Positions 8,276-18,500 are shown, counted from the first letter of the stretch. The stretch: 64,000 nucleotides of DNA from Kitasatospora sp. A2-31 (GCF_022288725.1 NZ_JAKNTA010000017.1:60741-124740); one strand, 5' to 3'. Notes: a model not told the origin generated them from the sequence alone. Translations and numbers: made by a program.

Positions 8276-9438
8276 TGTCCGCCCCGCGGGCTGCCCGGGA
8301 GGGGGCGGCGGCCGGGGCCCCCGGTGCCGATCCGGTCCGGGAGGTCATGGCGGAGCACCGCGAGCTGTGCGAGCGCGCCGTCGACCCGCTGGAGATCGCC
8401 GCCGGGCTGGAGGCGGCCGGGCTGGGCCCTGCGGCGGCCGCGCGCTGCCGGCACGCTGACCTCTTCTCGCTCGCGGAGGAGCTGTACGCCCGGGTGCCGC
8501 GCCGTCCGCCCGCGCTGCGGGGGGCCGGGCCGCCGGAGAACCGGCCGCGGCGCTGTGGCGGGCCGCTGCGGTCGGCGGTGCTGACGGCCCTGCCGGTCGC
8601 GGCGGCCGCCGGACTCGGTGGGCGGTGGCCGGCGCTGTTGCCTGCCGCGCTCCCGCTCGTACTGCTGCCGGCCGGGGTGGCCGGGGCGCCGCCCCCGCCG
8701 GCCCGGGTGGCGGCGGGCGCGGTCGATCCGGAGGCCGCCGCCTCCGCCGCCGAGGGCGAGCTGGGCCCGCAGGCCGCGCCCTGGCCGGCCGGAGCACCGC
8801 CCGGGGAGCCGGCCCGCCGGTGGCGGCCGGCCGCGCTCGGCCACGGCGCCGGGGTGGCCGGGATGCTGCTGCTCCCGCTCGTCGCGTCCGGGGCCGGGCC
8901 GGGTGACGGCCGGGTGACGGCGGCGCTGGTGCTGGCGGCCGCGCTGTCGGCCGGCTCGGCCGAGTGGGCCGCCCGCTGGTTCCGGCACGTCGGCCGGGGC
9001 CACCTGGGGGCCGCCGGAACCCTCGCCGAGTTCCGGGCCCGGATGCGCCCGGTGCTGCCGGTGGCGGTCGCCCTGCACCTGGCGGTGCTCGCGGTGCTCA
9101 GCTTCGCCGCGCTCGCGGTGCTGACCGCGGTCGCGCCGCGCCCGGGGCCGGGCCAGGGCGGCGGGCTGCTCCACCTGGCGGTCGAGCGCGCCGAGCCCGC
9201 CCAGTGGGCGGCGCAGGGCGTGCTCGGGCTGCTGCTGGTGCTGCCGGCGCTGCTGGCCCACTGCGGCCGGACCGGCGCCGCGGCGCTGGGCGCACTGGCC
9301 GGGGCGGTCGCCGCCGCGCTGCCGCCGGCGCTGGGCCGGTCCGCCCCGGCGGTCGGGCTGCTCGGCGGCGGGGCCGTCGCGCTGGCGGTGCTGGCGTACG
9401 CGTGGCCGGTGCTCGGCCGGGCCGGTGCGCACCGCTGA
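8275..9438 (+). CDS. Multi-pass membrane protein coupled to the glycosyltransferase
   Basis: 387 residues, extremely Ala/Gly/Pro-rich. A soluble N-terminal ~95 residues (EHRELCERAVDPLEIAAGLEAAGL...) is followed by about nine hydrophobic segments. ATG 8275 overlaps the glycosyltransferase stop codon by one base, a strong sign of coupled expression. I recognise no catalytic motif. By context it may be a membrane partner or transporter for the glycan made by the neighbours; that is inference only. Confidence 0.75.
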   Translation: MSAPRAAREGAAAGAPGADPVREVMAEHRELCERAVDPLEIAAGLEAAGLGPAAAARCRHADLFSLAEELYARVPRRPPALRGAGPPENRPRRCGGPLRSAVLTALPVAAAAGLGGRWPALLPAALPLVLLPAGVAGAPPPPARVAAGAVDPEAAASAAEGELGPQAAPWPAGAPPGEPARRWRPAALGHGAGVAGMLLLPLVASGAGPGDGRVTAALVLAAALSAGSAEWAARWFRHVGRGHLGAAGTLAEFRARMRPVLPVAVALHLAVLAVLSFAALAVLTAVAPRPGPGQGGGLLHLAVERAEPAQWAAQGVLGLLLVLPALLAHCGRTGAAALGALAGAVAAALPPALGRSAPAVGLLGGGAVALAVLAYAWPVLGRAGAHR

Positions 9439-9508
9439 GCGCCGCCGCCGGCCGGCCGCCGGGCCGGCGGTGCCGCTCCCGCGGCCGCCGGCCCCGGGCC
9501 TCCCCGTC

Positions 9509-9545
9509 GTTCGCGAACCCTGTCTCGGTTCTCGAACCCTGTCTC
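9509..9545. repeat. Palindrome plus 13-bp direct repeat upstream of the epimerase gene
   Basis: GTTCGCGAAC at 9509-9518 is a perfect 10-bp palindrome. It overlaps the first of two exact copies of CGAACCCTGTCTC (9514-9526 and 9533-9545), which have a 19-bp period. A shorter CCGTCTCAC follows. The cluster is 65-100 bases upstream of the epimerase start and could be a regulator binding array. Confidence 0.45.
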
Positions 9546-9610
9546 ACCATCCGTCTCACACTCTGTCCGCCAGGTCGTACCCGACCTCGCTTCGTGGAAG
9601 GACGCCCCCG

Positions 9611-10609
9611 ATGAGGGTGCTGCTGCTGGGCGCCGACGGCTTCATCGGCCGCCGGGTCACCGATCGTCTGCTCGTGGACCAGGAGTTGCAGGTGACGGTG
9701 CTCGGCCGGCGTGACTCGGCCGACATCCGTTTCGACCTGACCGCCGGCAGTCCGGGCGCGCTGGCCCGGTTCCTGGACGCGGTCGCGCCGCAGGTGGTGA
9801 TCAACTGCGCGGGGGCCACCTACGGCAGCTCGCGCACCCTGATCCGGGCCAACACGCTGGCCGTCGCCACCGTCTGCGAGGCGATCCGGCGCAGCCGCGA
9901 GCCCGCCCGGCTGGTGCACGTCGGCTCGGCGGCCGAGTACGGCCCGGTGCCGGGCGGGGTGCCGGTCTCGGAGAGCGCCGAGCCGCGCCCGGTCGGCCCG
10001 TACGGGGTGTCGAAGCTCGCCGGGACGGAGCTGGTGCTGGCCTCCGGGCTGGACGCCGCGGTGCTGCGGGTGTTCGACGTGGTGGGCCCGGGCGCGCCGA
10101 CCGCCTCGCTCTTCGGGCGCCTGGCCGAGGGGCTGCGGCGGGCGCTGGAACGGGACGAGGCGCAGGTGCGGATGCCGGACCTGTCCGGATACCGGGATTT
10201 CGTGGACGTCCGGGACGTCGCGCGGGCGATCCGGGCGGCTGCCGTGTCGGCGGCCACCGGGGTGATCAACATCGGCAGCGGGCACGCTGTCCGGGCCCGG
10301 GAGGCGGCCCAGCTGCTGGTCCGGGCATCGGGCTTCGAGGGAGCCGTGGTCGAGGAGAACCGGCAGGTCATGCTGCCCGCGCAAGCCGGCGGACCGGCCG
10401 AGCACGGCGTTCCGCACCTGGGTCACCACGGGCCGGCCCACCGGGGGCCGGAGCCGCGGCCGGGCGAGGGGAGGGTCGCGGCGGGCGAGCCGGTGCCGTG
10501 GCGGCAGGCGGACGTGCGGACCGCCCGGGACCGTCTCGGATGGCGGACGCAGGTGCCGCTGGAGGAGTCGCTCGGCGACGTCTGGCTGGAGACGGCCTGC
10601 CGGGTCTGA
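9611..10609 (+). CDS. NAD-dependent epimerase/dehydratase (extended SDR)
   Basis: 332 residues. The Rossmann motif GADGFIG is at residues 7-13, the serine region HVGSAAEYGP follows, and the catalytic YGVSK motif is near residues 136-140. SGYRDFVDVRDVA is a typical extended-SDR substrate-domain stretch. A Gly/Pro-rich insertion (~residues 258-300) is unusual for the family. It probably modifies a nucleotide sugar for the glycosyltransferase two genes upstream. Confidence 0.87.
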   Translation: MRVLLLGADGFIGRRVTDRLLVDQELQVTVLGRRDSADIRFDLTAGSPGALARFLDAVAPQVVINCAGATYGSSRTLIRANTLAVATVCEAIRRSREPARLVHVGSAAEYGPVPGGVPVSESAEPRPVGPYGVSKLAGTELVLASGLDAAVLRVFDVVGPGAPTASLFGRLAEGLRRALERDEAQVRMPDLSGYRDFVDVRDVARAIRAAAVSAATGVINIGSGHAVRAREAAQLLVRASGFEGAVVEENRQVMLPAQAGGPAEHGVPHLGHHGPAHRGPEPRPGEGRVAAGEPVPWRQADVRTARDRLGWRTQVPLEESLGDVWLETACRV

Positions 10610-10768
10610 GCCGTGCCGGGCGCCGGCACGCCCGCCGTCCGAGGGCGGTACGGCCCCCGTGGGGCGGGCCGGCTCGCCCTCGGACGACCCGCGACCGGCG
10701 GTGGCCCCGGGGCGGCTGCGGTTCCAGCATCCGAGGGCGCCCGTCTCGCCCATCGGACGGGCTGTCTC

Positions 10769-10795
10769 GGAATACCGGTGCGGCATGACACTGTT
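10769..10795 (+). promoter_or_regulatory. SigR-type promoter of moeZ
   Basis: GGAAT (10769-10773), a 19-base spacer, then GTT (10793-10795). This is the SigR consensus GGAAT-N18/19-GTT. It starts 115 bases before the moeZ start codon. moeB/moeZ has been reported as a SigR target in S. coelicolor, and sigR itself lies in this window. Confidence 0.8.
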
Positions 10796-10883
10796 GGCGT
10801 AGCAGAGCCACCCGTCGGTGGCGTCGCGCAAGTCCGAAGAGGTTGGCCCCCGGCCACCTGAACCGACGACCATCGGAGTCCCC

Positions 10884-12062
10884 GTGTCGCTGCCACCCCT
10901 GGTCGAGCCGGCCGCCGAGCTCACCGTTGACGAGGTCCGCAGGTACTCCCGCCACCTGATCATCCCCGACGTGGGGATGGCCGGGCAGAAGCGGCTGAAG
11001 AACGCCAAGGTGCTCTGTGTGGGCGCCGGCGGCCTGGGCTCGCCGGCGCTGATGTACCTGGCCGCGGCGGGCGTCGGCACGCTGGGGATCGTCGAGTTCG
11101 ACGTGGTGGACGAGTCCAACCTGCAGCGGCAGATCATCCACGGCCAGTCGGACGTGGGTCGCTCCAAGGGCGAGTCGGCGCGGGACTCCGTCAAGGAGAT
11201 CAACCCCTACGTCAACGTGGTCCTCCACGAGGAGCGCCTCGACAACTCCAACGTCATGGAGATCTTCTCCGGCTACGACCTGATCGTGGACGGCACCGAC
11301 AACTTCGCCACCCGCTACCTGGTGAACGACGCCGCGGTGCTGCTCGGCAAGCCGTACGTGTGGGGCTCGATCTACCGCTTCGACGGCCAGGCGAGCGTCT
11401 TCTGGGCCGAGCACGGCCCCTGCTACCGCTGCCTCTACCCGGAGGCCCCGCCGCCGGGCATGGTCCCGTCCTGCGCCGAGGGCGGCGTGCTGGGCGTGCT
11501 CTGCGCGTCCATCGGCTCGATCCAGGTCACCGAGGCGATCAAGCTGCTGGCCGGCGTCGGCGAGCCGCTGGTCGGCCGACTGATGATCTACGACGCCCTG
11601 GAGATGAACTACCGCCAGGTGAAGGTCCGCAAGGACCCGAACTGCGCGCTCTGCGGCGAGAACCCCACCGTCACCGAGCTGATCGACTACGAGGCCTTCT
11701 GCGGCGTCGTGTCGGAGGAGGCGCAGGCCGCCGCCGCCGGCTCGACGATCACCTCGAAGCAGCTCAAGCAGTGGCAGGACGACGAGGAGGACATCTTCCT
11801 GGTCGACGTCCGCGAGCCCGGCGAGTACGAGATCGTCAACATCCCCGGCGCCGTGCTGATCCCGAAGAACGAGTTCCTGATGGGCAACGCGCTGGAGTCG
11901 CTGCCGCAGGACCGGAAGATCGTCCTGCACTGCAAGTCGGGCGTGCGCTCGGCCGAGGTGCTGGCCGTGGTGAAGTCGGCCGGCTTCGCCAACGCCGTCC
12001 ACCTCGGCGGCGGCGTGCTCGGCTGGGTGAACCAGATCGAGCCGCACAAGCCGGTCTACTGA
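10884..12062 (+). CDS. moeZ: MoeZ/MoeB-type adenylyltransferase-sulfurtransferase
   Basis: 392 residues with two domains. The N-terminal E1-like domain has the ATP motif GAGGLGSP near residue 50, the zinc Cys pairs CYRC and CALC, and the catalytic-loop stretch PSCAEGGVLGVL. A C-terminal rhodanese domain (from ~290) carries the active-site loop HCKSGVRS. Known enzymes of this type adenylate and then thiocarboxylate ubiquitin-like sulfur carriers for molybdopterin, cysteine and thiamine synthesis. The GTG at 10884 matches the conserved start of the family. The SigR-type promoter upstream links sulfur transfer to thiol stress. A strong terminator follows. Confidence 0.93.
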   Translation: MSLPPLVEPAAELTVDEVRRYSRHLIIPDVGMAGQKRLKNAKVLCVGAGGLGSPALMYLAAAGVGTLGIVEFDVVDESNLQRQIIHGQSDVGRSKGESARDSVKEINPYVNVVLHEERLDNSNVMEIFSGYDLIVDGTDNFATRYLVNDAAVLLGKPYVWGSIYRFDGQASVFWAEHGPCYRCLYPEAPPPGMVPSCAEGGVLGVLCASIGSIQVTEAIKLLAGVGEPLVGRLMIYDALEMNYRQVKVRKDPNCALCGENPTVTELIDYEAFCGVVSEEAQAAAAGSTITSKQLKQWQDDEEDIFLVDVREPGEYEIVNIPGAVLIPKNEFLMGNALESLPQDRKIVLHCKSGVRSAEVLAVVKSAGFANAVHLGGGVLGWVNQIEPHKPVY

Positions 12063-12079
12063 CGGGCGTCCGTCGGCAG

Positions 12080-12123
12080 ACGCCGAAGGGCCCGCCGGAT
12101 CGCTCCGGCGGGCCCTTCGGCGT
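12080..12123. terminator. Bidirectional intrinsic terminator between moeZ and the flippase-like gene
   Basis: A perfect 20-bp stem (12080-12099 with 12104-12123) with a 4-base loop stands between two convergent genes. It starts 18 bases after the moeZ stop. Confidence 0.85.
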
Positions 12124-12158
12124 CTTCGGGGCAGCGTGCCCTCCCCCTCCGGCGGCCC

Positions 12159-14984
12159 CTACAGCGCACCCTTGCGCTGCAGCACGTTGTAGGAGATCCA
12201 GCCGGGCAGCACCGGCAGCCAGAAGGTGAGCGCCCGGTAGAGGAAGACCGCCGGGGTGGCGACCGCCGGGGGCACGTCGGCGACCGTGAGCGCACCGATC
12301 AGGGCGACCTCGACCGGGCCGATGCCGCCGGGGGTGGGGATGGCGGAGCCGGCCGCGTTGGCGGTCAGGAAGACCACCGCGACCGCCGAGAAGCTGATCG
12401 AGCCGCCGAACGCCTGCACCGAGGCGTCCAGGCAGGCGGTGAAGGAGAGGGTCAGCAGCAGGATGCCGCCGAAGCCGGTGACCAGCTTGCTCGGCGTCTG
12501 CATCAGGTCGAGCATCCGCGGTACCACGCCGAAGAACAGCGAGCGCAGCCGGTTCAGCACGAACCGCCGCAGCGGGGCGACGGCCGCGATCACCAGGGAG
12601 AGCACGGCGGCGGTCAGCACGCCGATGATCACCGCGCGGGAGGCCGAGAGGTCCCCGTTGTTCTGGCTGCCGGTGATCAGGCCGAAGCTGAACAGCAACA
12701 GCAGGTGCCCGGCCAGCCCGGCCAGCTGGGAGGCGCCGACCGAGGCCACCGCCTGCCCGGAGCGGATCCCGGCCTTCTGCAGGTAGCGGGTGTTCAAGGC
12801 GATGCCACCGATCGCCGCCGGGGCGACCAGCTTGACGAACGACCCGGCCAGCTGGGCCGCCACCGTCCGCCGGAACGGCAGCTTCTCCGGCACGAACCCG
12901 GTCAGGCTCATCGACGCGGCCACGTAGCTGAAGGCGGCCGCGGCGAGGGCCACCGCCGCCCAGGCCCAGTTCATCTGGGAGAGCTTGAGCTGGGCCGGCT
13001 TGATGGTGGTCAGCGCCAGGTAGGCGGCGAAGGTGAGCGCGATCACCATGATCAGGCTCTTCGGCTTGAGCCGTTCCAGCTTGGCCGGCTCCATCGGCGC
13101 CTCGGGGGCGATCTGGAGGATCTGGCCGCGGATCCGGCTGAGCAGGTCCTCTCCGGCCGCCGCGATGTCCTCCTCGGCCTGCTGCTGGGTGCGTTCGCCG
13201 GCGGCGACCTGTTCCAGCGCCCGGGCCTGGGCCGCGGCCTTCCGCTCCTTGCTCAGCTTCTTCAGGTCCACCCGGGTGGAGCGGCTCATGCCGACCGGCT
13301 GGAGCAGCGGCAGCGCCTGGGCGACCCGGTCCGGTCCGAGCACCCCGTTGGCGGTGGCGACCGCCCGCTCCGGGCCGATCCGCAGTGCGAAGGTGGTGAG
13401 CAGCTGGGCGACGTCGATGCGCAGCGTCAGGTCGGTGGCGGCGATGTCCCCGCCGGAGAGGTTGACCAGGCAGGCCGTCTTCTCGTCGACGACCAGCAGC
13501 GACTCGCCGGTGAGCCGGCGGTGGGCGATCCGGCGTTCGTGCAGGGCGGCGACGGACTCCCAGAGCGAGGCCATCACCTGGTCGGTGACCTCCTCGGCGG
13601 TGAGGTCGTCCAGGGTGCGGCCCTCGACGTTCTCGTAGACCAGGATCGCGGCGTCCGGCCCCAGCTCGGAGGTGGCGACCAGCTGCGGGGCGCGGGCACC
13701 GGAGGCGGCGGCCGCGTAGGCGATCAGCGCCTCCTGCTCCAGGGCCTGGCGCAGGGACTGCGGGCTGCGCCGGACGGCCACCGAGCGCAGCCGCAGCCGC
13801 CGCCAGGCACGGTAGAAGAAGCCGGACGCCTGCTGTTCGCGGTCGATGATGTGGACGTCCAGCGGCGGGCCGCTCTGCTGGGCGACGAAGTAGCGGCGGG
13901 TGCCGCCGGGCGCGTCCTGGGCGCGGTGGGCGCTGGCCGGGGTGAAGCCGACCTTGCGCAGGCCGATCATGAGGTGCTGGCCGGTGGGCCGGATGTTCGG
14001 GGAGCCGATCGCGTACAGCGTGCCGTAGGCGACGGACCAGCCGATCAGGACGGTGAGCACCAGCGACAGCGGGGTGGTGTAGCCGCCGAGCAGCTCGGTG
14101 ATCCCGCTGAAGACGACGACCACCCAGAGGGCGACCCGCCAGCGCGGACGGCTCGACATGCCGACCGCGGTCATGTAGGCGATCACCGGTGCCAGGTAGC
14201 CGTGCACCGGGTCGGTCAGGGTGCTGGTGCTGTCCAGCGGGAACCGGGTGAGGGCCTCCCGGATGTGCTCGGAGGCGCCCTCGGCGACCCACCAGTCGAT
14301 GCCCAGCGAGACCCCGTAGGCGAGCACCGAGGCGAGCACGCCGTCGGCGACCCGCAGGCCGTCGCGTTTGATCAGCCGCTCGACCGCGAAGGCGAGCGGG
14401 ACGGCGAGGACGGCGACGCTGGAGACCAGGCCGGTAATGGTGGAGAGCACCGGGGAGAACCGCGGTGCGTTGGAGGCGATGTCTATCTCGATGCCGGTGG
14501 TGGTCGAGGTCGCCACGCCGGCCAGGACGAAGACGGCGACGATGCCGAGGACGCCGGCCAGGAAGCGGATCAGGTCGGACGGCCGGTGCGCGCGGGCGGC
14601 GAGCAGCGGCTCGTCGACGTCCAGGTGCGGGGTGTCGTCGGGCGCCTCGCCCGCCTCGGCCGCCTCGGGCTCGCCCGCCTCGTTCGGCTCGGGCTCGGCC
14701 GGGTCCGGCGGCTGGTGGGCCGCGACGGCGCCGTGGCCGTTGACCGGTGCGGGTGGCTGGACCGGTACGGCGGATTGCCCCGCCTCGGCCGCGGGTACGG
14801 GTGCGGTGCCGGGCGCCGCTGCGGCCCCGGCGTCGGTCTGCTGCGGGGTCTTGATCGTCCGGTCCTTGATCAGGGAGACTGCGGGCGGCGGCTCGGCGCC
14901 AGGTGCGCCGGAGGGTGCCGCGGACCGCGCGTCGGCGGACTCGTCGGAGTCCTCGTCCACGCCCACGTCAGCCGTCCCGGTCAT
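12159..14984 (-). CDS. Flippase-like (LPG synthase TM family) membrane protein with kinase-like domain
   Basis: 941 residues in four parts: a Pro/Ala-rich cytoplasmic tail (~1-125); about six membrane segments (~130-310); a soluble kinase/aminoglycoside-phosphotransferase-like domain (~320-560); and a C-terminal block of about eight membrane helices from ~630 matching the lysylphosphatidylglycerol synthase transmembrane/YbhN family. In the kinase-like domain the usual HxD catalytic motif reads IAHRRLTG and the DFG position reads VNLSGG, so catalysis looks lost. ATG 14984 was chosen over an ATG 24 bases upstream because the conserved part begins well inside. It probably transports or modifies a lipid; the substrate is unknown. 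Confidence 0.82.
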   Translation of the reverse strand: MTGTADVGVDEDSDESADARSAAPSGAPGAEPPPAVSLIKDRTIKTPQQTDAGAAAAPGTAPVPAAEAGQSAVPVQPPAPVNGHGAVAAHQPPDPAEPEPNEAGEPEAAEAGEAPDDTPHLDVDEPLLAARAHRPSDLIRFLAGVLGIVAVFVLAGVATSTTTGIEIDIASNAPRFSPVLSTITGLVSSVAVLAVPLAFAVERLIKRDGLRVADGVLASVLAYGVSLGIDWWVAEGASEHIREALTRFPLDSTSTLTDPVHGYLAPVIAYMTAVGMSSRPRWRVALWVVVVFSGITELLGGYTTPLSLVLTVLIGWSVAYGTLYAIGSPNIRPTGQHLMIGLRKVGFTPASAHRAQDAPGGTRRYFVAQQSGPPLDVHIIDREQQASGFFYRAWRRLRLRSVAVRRSPQSLRQALEQEALIAYAAAASGARAPQLVATSELGPDAAILVYENVEGRTLDDLTAEEVTDQVMASLWESVAALHERRIAHRRLTGESLLVVDEKTACLVNLSGGDIAATDLTLRIDVAQLLTTFALRIGPERAVATANGVLGPDRVAQALPLLQPVGMSRSTRVDLKKLSKERKAAAQARALEQVAAGERTQQQAEEDIAAAGEDLLSRIRGQILQIAPEAPMEPAKLERLKPKSLIMVIALTFAAYLALTTIKPAQLKLSQMNWAWAAVALAAAAFSYVAASMSLTGFVPEKLPFRRTVAAQLAGSFVKLVAPAAIGGIALNTRYLQKAGIRSGQAVASVGASQLAGLAGHLLLLFSFGLITGSQNNGDLSASRAVIIGVLTAAVLSLVIAAVAPLRRFVLNRLRSLFFGVVPRMLDLMQTPSKLVTGFGGILLLTLSFTACLDASVQAFGGSISFSAVAVVFLTANAAGSAIPTPGGIGPVEVALIGALTVADVPPAVATPAVFLYRALTFWLPVLPGWISYNVLQRKGAL

Positions 14985-15118
14985 CTGGTCTTGTCCTCGT
15001 ATCACCACTCACCGCCCCGAAGATGGTGGCATGCCTCGGCGCCCCGTGCTGGACAGGGGGCGGATCGGGCGCGGCGGATCGTTCGTACCGGACCGCCGCT
15101 CCGCCCCTATGAGGAAGA

Positions 15119-15475
15119 ATGCCGCAGGTGACGGACGCTGACGACGACGGCGGCCGGGTCGGACTGCCGCCCTTCGCCGAACTGGTGCTCGACCTGACCG
15201 AGCGGATTCCACCCGGCCGGGTGATGACCTACGGGGACGTTGCCGAGTACCTCGGCCAGGGCGGCCCCCGGCAGGTCGGCCGGGTGATGGCCCTCTACGG
15301 CGGCGCCGTGCCGTGGTGGCGGGTGATCCGGGCCGACGGCCGGCTGCTGCCCGGCCACGAGCAGCGCGCCCTCGCCCACTACGGCGACGAGGGTACGCCG
15401 ATGCGCGAGCTCGCCGACCCTCCCCGGGTCGACCTCGGGCGTGCCCGCTGGGACGGCCGGTTCGCGGGGGATTGA
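15119..15475 (+). CDS. Alkyltransferase-like (ATL) DNA-binding protein, MGMT family without the acceptor Cys
   Basis: 118 residues, the size of stand-alone MGMT C-terminal domains. The fold signature IPPGRVMTYGDVAEYLGQGGPRQVGRVM is clear. The active-site PCHRV of true O6-alkylguanine transferases reads VPWWRVI here, with Trp replacing the acceptor Cys. Such ATL proteins bind alkylated DNA and hand the lesion to nucleotide excision repair. GTG 15128 is an alternative start, better spaced from GAGGAAG. It sits just upstream of the adnAB helicase-nuclease genes, the conserved order in actinobacteria. Confidence 0.88.
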   Translation: MPQVTDADDDGGRVGLPPFAELVLDLTERIPPGRVMTYGDVAEYLGQGGPRQVGRVMALYGGAVPWWRVIRADGRLLPGHEQRALAHYGDEGTPMRELADPPRVDLGRARWDGRFAGD

Positions 15476-15586
15476 GCCGAAGCGGGTGCGCGGACGGGAA
15501 TGACGGGGCAGGATCGTAGGCTCGATACGGCGGGCCCCCGGCGGGGCCCGCCGTCCGTGGCCCGCAGCACAACCCCCAGGACATCC

Positions 15587-18500
15587 GTGAGCTCCCCCTA
15601 CCGTCTGGTGCGCAGCCCCCTCGCACAGCCCGACCCGCCCGTGCTGGACGACTACCAGCGCGCCGTCGTCGAGCACGCGGGCGGCCCGCTGCTGGTGCTG
15701 GCCGGGCCCGGAACGGGCAAGACCACGACGCTGGTGGAGGCCGTCGCCCGGCGGATCGAGCGCGGCACCGACCCCGAGCGGATCCTGGTGCTGACCTTCA
15801 GCCGCAAGGCCGCGATGGAGCTGCGCGACCGGATGTCCGGGCGGCTCGGCGCCTCGGCCGCCGCCCCCCAGGCCACCACCTTCCACTCCTTCTGCTACGC
15901 CCTGCTCCGCGCCCACCAGGACCCGCACGACTACGCCGAGCCGCTGCGGCTGCTCTCCGGGCCCGAGCAGGACGTGATGGTCCGCGAGCTGCTGGCCGGC
16001 GGTGCCGAGGACGCCAGGCTCGGCAGCCCCCGCATCGCCTGGCCGCTCGACCTGCGGGCCTGCCTGACCACCCGCGGCTTCGCCGACGAGGTCCGCGCCG
16101 TGCTCGCCCGCAGCCGTGAGCTGGGCCTCGGCGAGGCGGAGCTGGCGCGCTTCGCCGAGGGCGTCCGGCGCCCCGACTGGGCCGCCGCCGCGCACTTCCT
16201 CGCCGACTACCTGGACGTGCTCGACCTGCGCGGCGTCCTGGACTACGCGGAGCTGGTCCACCGCGCGGTGCTGCTGGCCGAGCGCCCCGAGGTCGGCGAG
16301 CAGCTGCGCGGGCGGTACGACGTGGTCTTCGTCGACGAGTACCAGGACACCGACCCCGCCCAGGTCCGGCTGCTGCGCCGGCTGGCCGGCGGCGGGCGCG
16401 ACCTGGTCGCGGTCGGCGACCCGGACCAGTCGATCTACGCGTTCCGGGGCGCCGACATCAACGGCATCCTGGAGTTCCCCCAGGCCTTCCCGCGGGCCGA
16501 CGGCGCTCCCGCCGACGTCCGGGTGCTGCGGGTCTCCCGGCGCTCCGGCGCCGTCCTGCTGGCCGCCTCCCGGGAGCTGGCCCGCCGGATGCCGATGGGC
16601 CGGCTGCCCGCCGACAAGCTCGCCCAGCACCGCGCCCTGCTGCCCTCCCGCGAGGGGGGCCGGGTCGAGGTGTACACCTACCCCACCCCGGGCACCGAGC
16701 TCGACTCGATCGCCGACCTGCTGCGCCGCGCCCACCTGGAGGAGGGCGTGCCGTGGGGGGAGATGGCCGTCCTGGTCCGGGCCGGGGGCCGCTCCATCCC
16801 CGGCGTGCGGCGGGCGCTCAGTGCGGCCGGCGTTCCGCTGGAGATAGACGGGGACGACCTGCCGCTGCGCGAGGAGCCCGCCGTCGCCCAGCTGCTGCTC
16901 GCCCTGCGGGTCTGCGCCGAGCAGGCCGCCCGGGACCGGCACGCCGGCCCCGACGCCCCCGACCCGCTCACCACCGAGCTGGCCCACACCCTGCTCACCG
17001 GCCCGCTCGGCGGCATGGACGGCTCCGACCTGCGGCGCCTGGGCCGGGCCCTGCGCGAGGAGGAGCGGGCCGCGCTGCGCGCCGAGGGCCGGCCCGCAGC
17101 CGTGCCGCGCCCGGCCGGGGAGCTGATCCGGGAGGCCCTCGGCGAGCCGGAGCGGCTGATCGCGCTCGACCCCGGGTACGCCCGGCGCGCCCGGGACCTC
17201 GGCATGCTGCTGCGCAAGGTCCGCGAGCGGCTGGCCGGCGGCTGCACCGCCGAGGACGCGCTCTGGGAGCTCTGGGACGGCAGCCGCCGCTGGCGCGAGC
17301 GCCTGGAGCGGGCCGCGCTGCGCGGCGGCGCGGCCGGCCGCAACGCCGACCGGGACCTCGACGCGCTCTGCGCGCTGTTCGAGACCGCCGCCCGCGCCGA
17401 GGAGCAGGTCACCGGCCACCGCAGCGCCCTCGACCTGCTCGCCGAGCTGGAGGCCCAGGACATCGCCGCCGACACGCTCACGGTGCGGGCCGTCCGCCCG
17501 GAGGCCGTCCGGCTGATGACCGCGCACCGCTCCAAGGGCCTGGAGTGGCGCCTGGTCGTGGTGGCCGGCGTCCAGGAGGGCCTCTGGCCGGACCTGCGCC
17601 GCCGCGGCTCGCTGCTGGAGGCGGACCGGATCGGCCGCGACGGCCTCGCGGAACCGCTCTCCCCGGCCGCGCTGCTCGGCGAGGAGCGCCGGCTCTTCTA
17701 CGTCGCCGCCACCCGGGCCAAGGAGCGGCTGATCGTCACCGCCGTCAAGGCACCCGCCGAGGACGGCGACGAGCCGTCCCGCTTCCTGCGCGAGCTCTAC
17801 CGGGAGGAGGTCGACCCCAGGACCGGCCGGGTGCTGCGCCGCACCCCGCCGGCCACCGTCGAGGACGTCACCCATCGCCCGCGCCGCCCGCTCTCGGTCG
17901 CCGCGCTGGTCGCCGAGCTGCGCGCGGTCACCGTCGATCCGGCCCGCTCGCCCGAGCTGCGCCGCGCCGCCGCCGAGCGCCTCGCCACCCTGGCGCTGGC
18001 CACCGACGAGGACGGCCTGCCGCTGGTGCCGGCCGCCCACCCCGACCGCTGGTGGGGCCTGGACGACGTCACCGCCGCCCCGGAGCCGCTGCGCAGCGCC
18101 GACCTGCCGGTCCGGCTCTCCGGCAGCGGCCTGGAGCAGTTGGAGAACTGCTCGCTGCAGTGGTTCCTGGACAAGGAGGTCAAGGCGCGGACCGTGGGCT
18201 CGGCGGCCCAGGGCTTCGGCAACGTGGTGCACGCCCTCGCGGACGAGGTCGGCTCCGGCCGCACGCCGGCCGACCTCGCCGTCCTGATGGAGCGGCTGGA
18301 CACGGTGTGGGACGCGCTGGCCTTCGACGCGCCCTGGAAGTCCCAGCAGGAGAAGACCGAGGCGCGGGCGGCGCTGGAGCGCTTCCTCAACTGGCACGTG
18401 CTGGAGCGCGGCCGGGACGTGGTCGCCACCGAGCACGGCTTCGACGTCACCCTGGACGCGGGAGGGGTCCGGGTGCGGATCCGCGGCTCGATGGACCGGG

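Noticed and set aside
15497..15522. SigR promoter upstream of adnA
   Set aside because: GGAAT is present but the -10 position reads GCT or CTC, not GTT.
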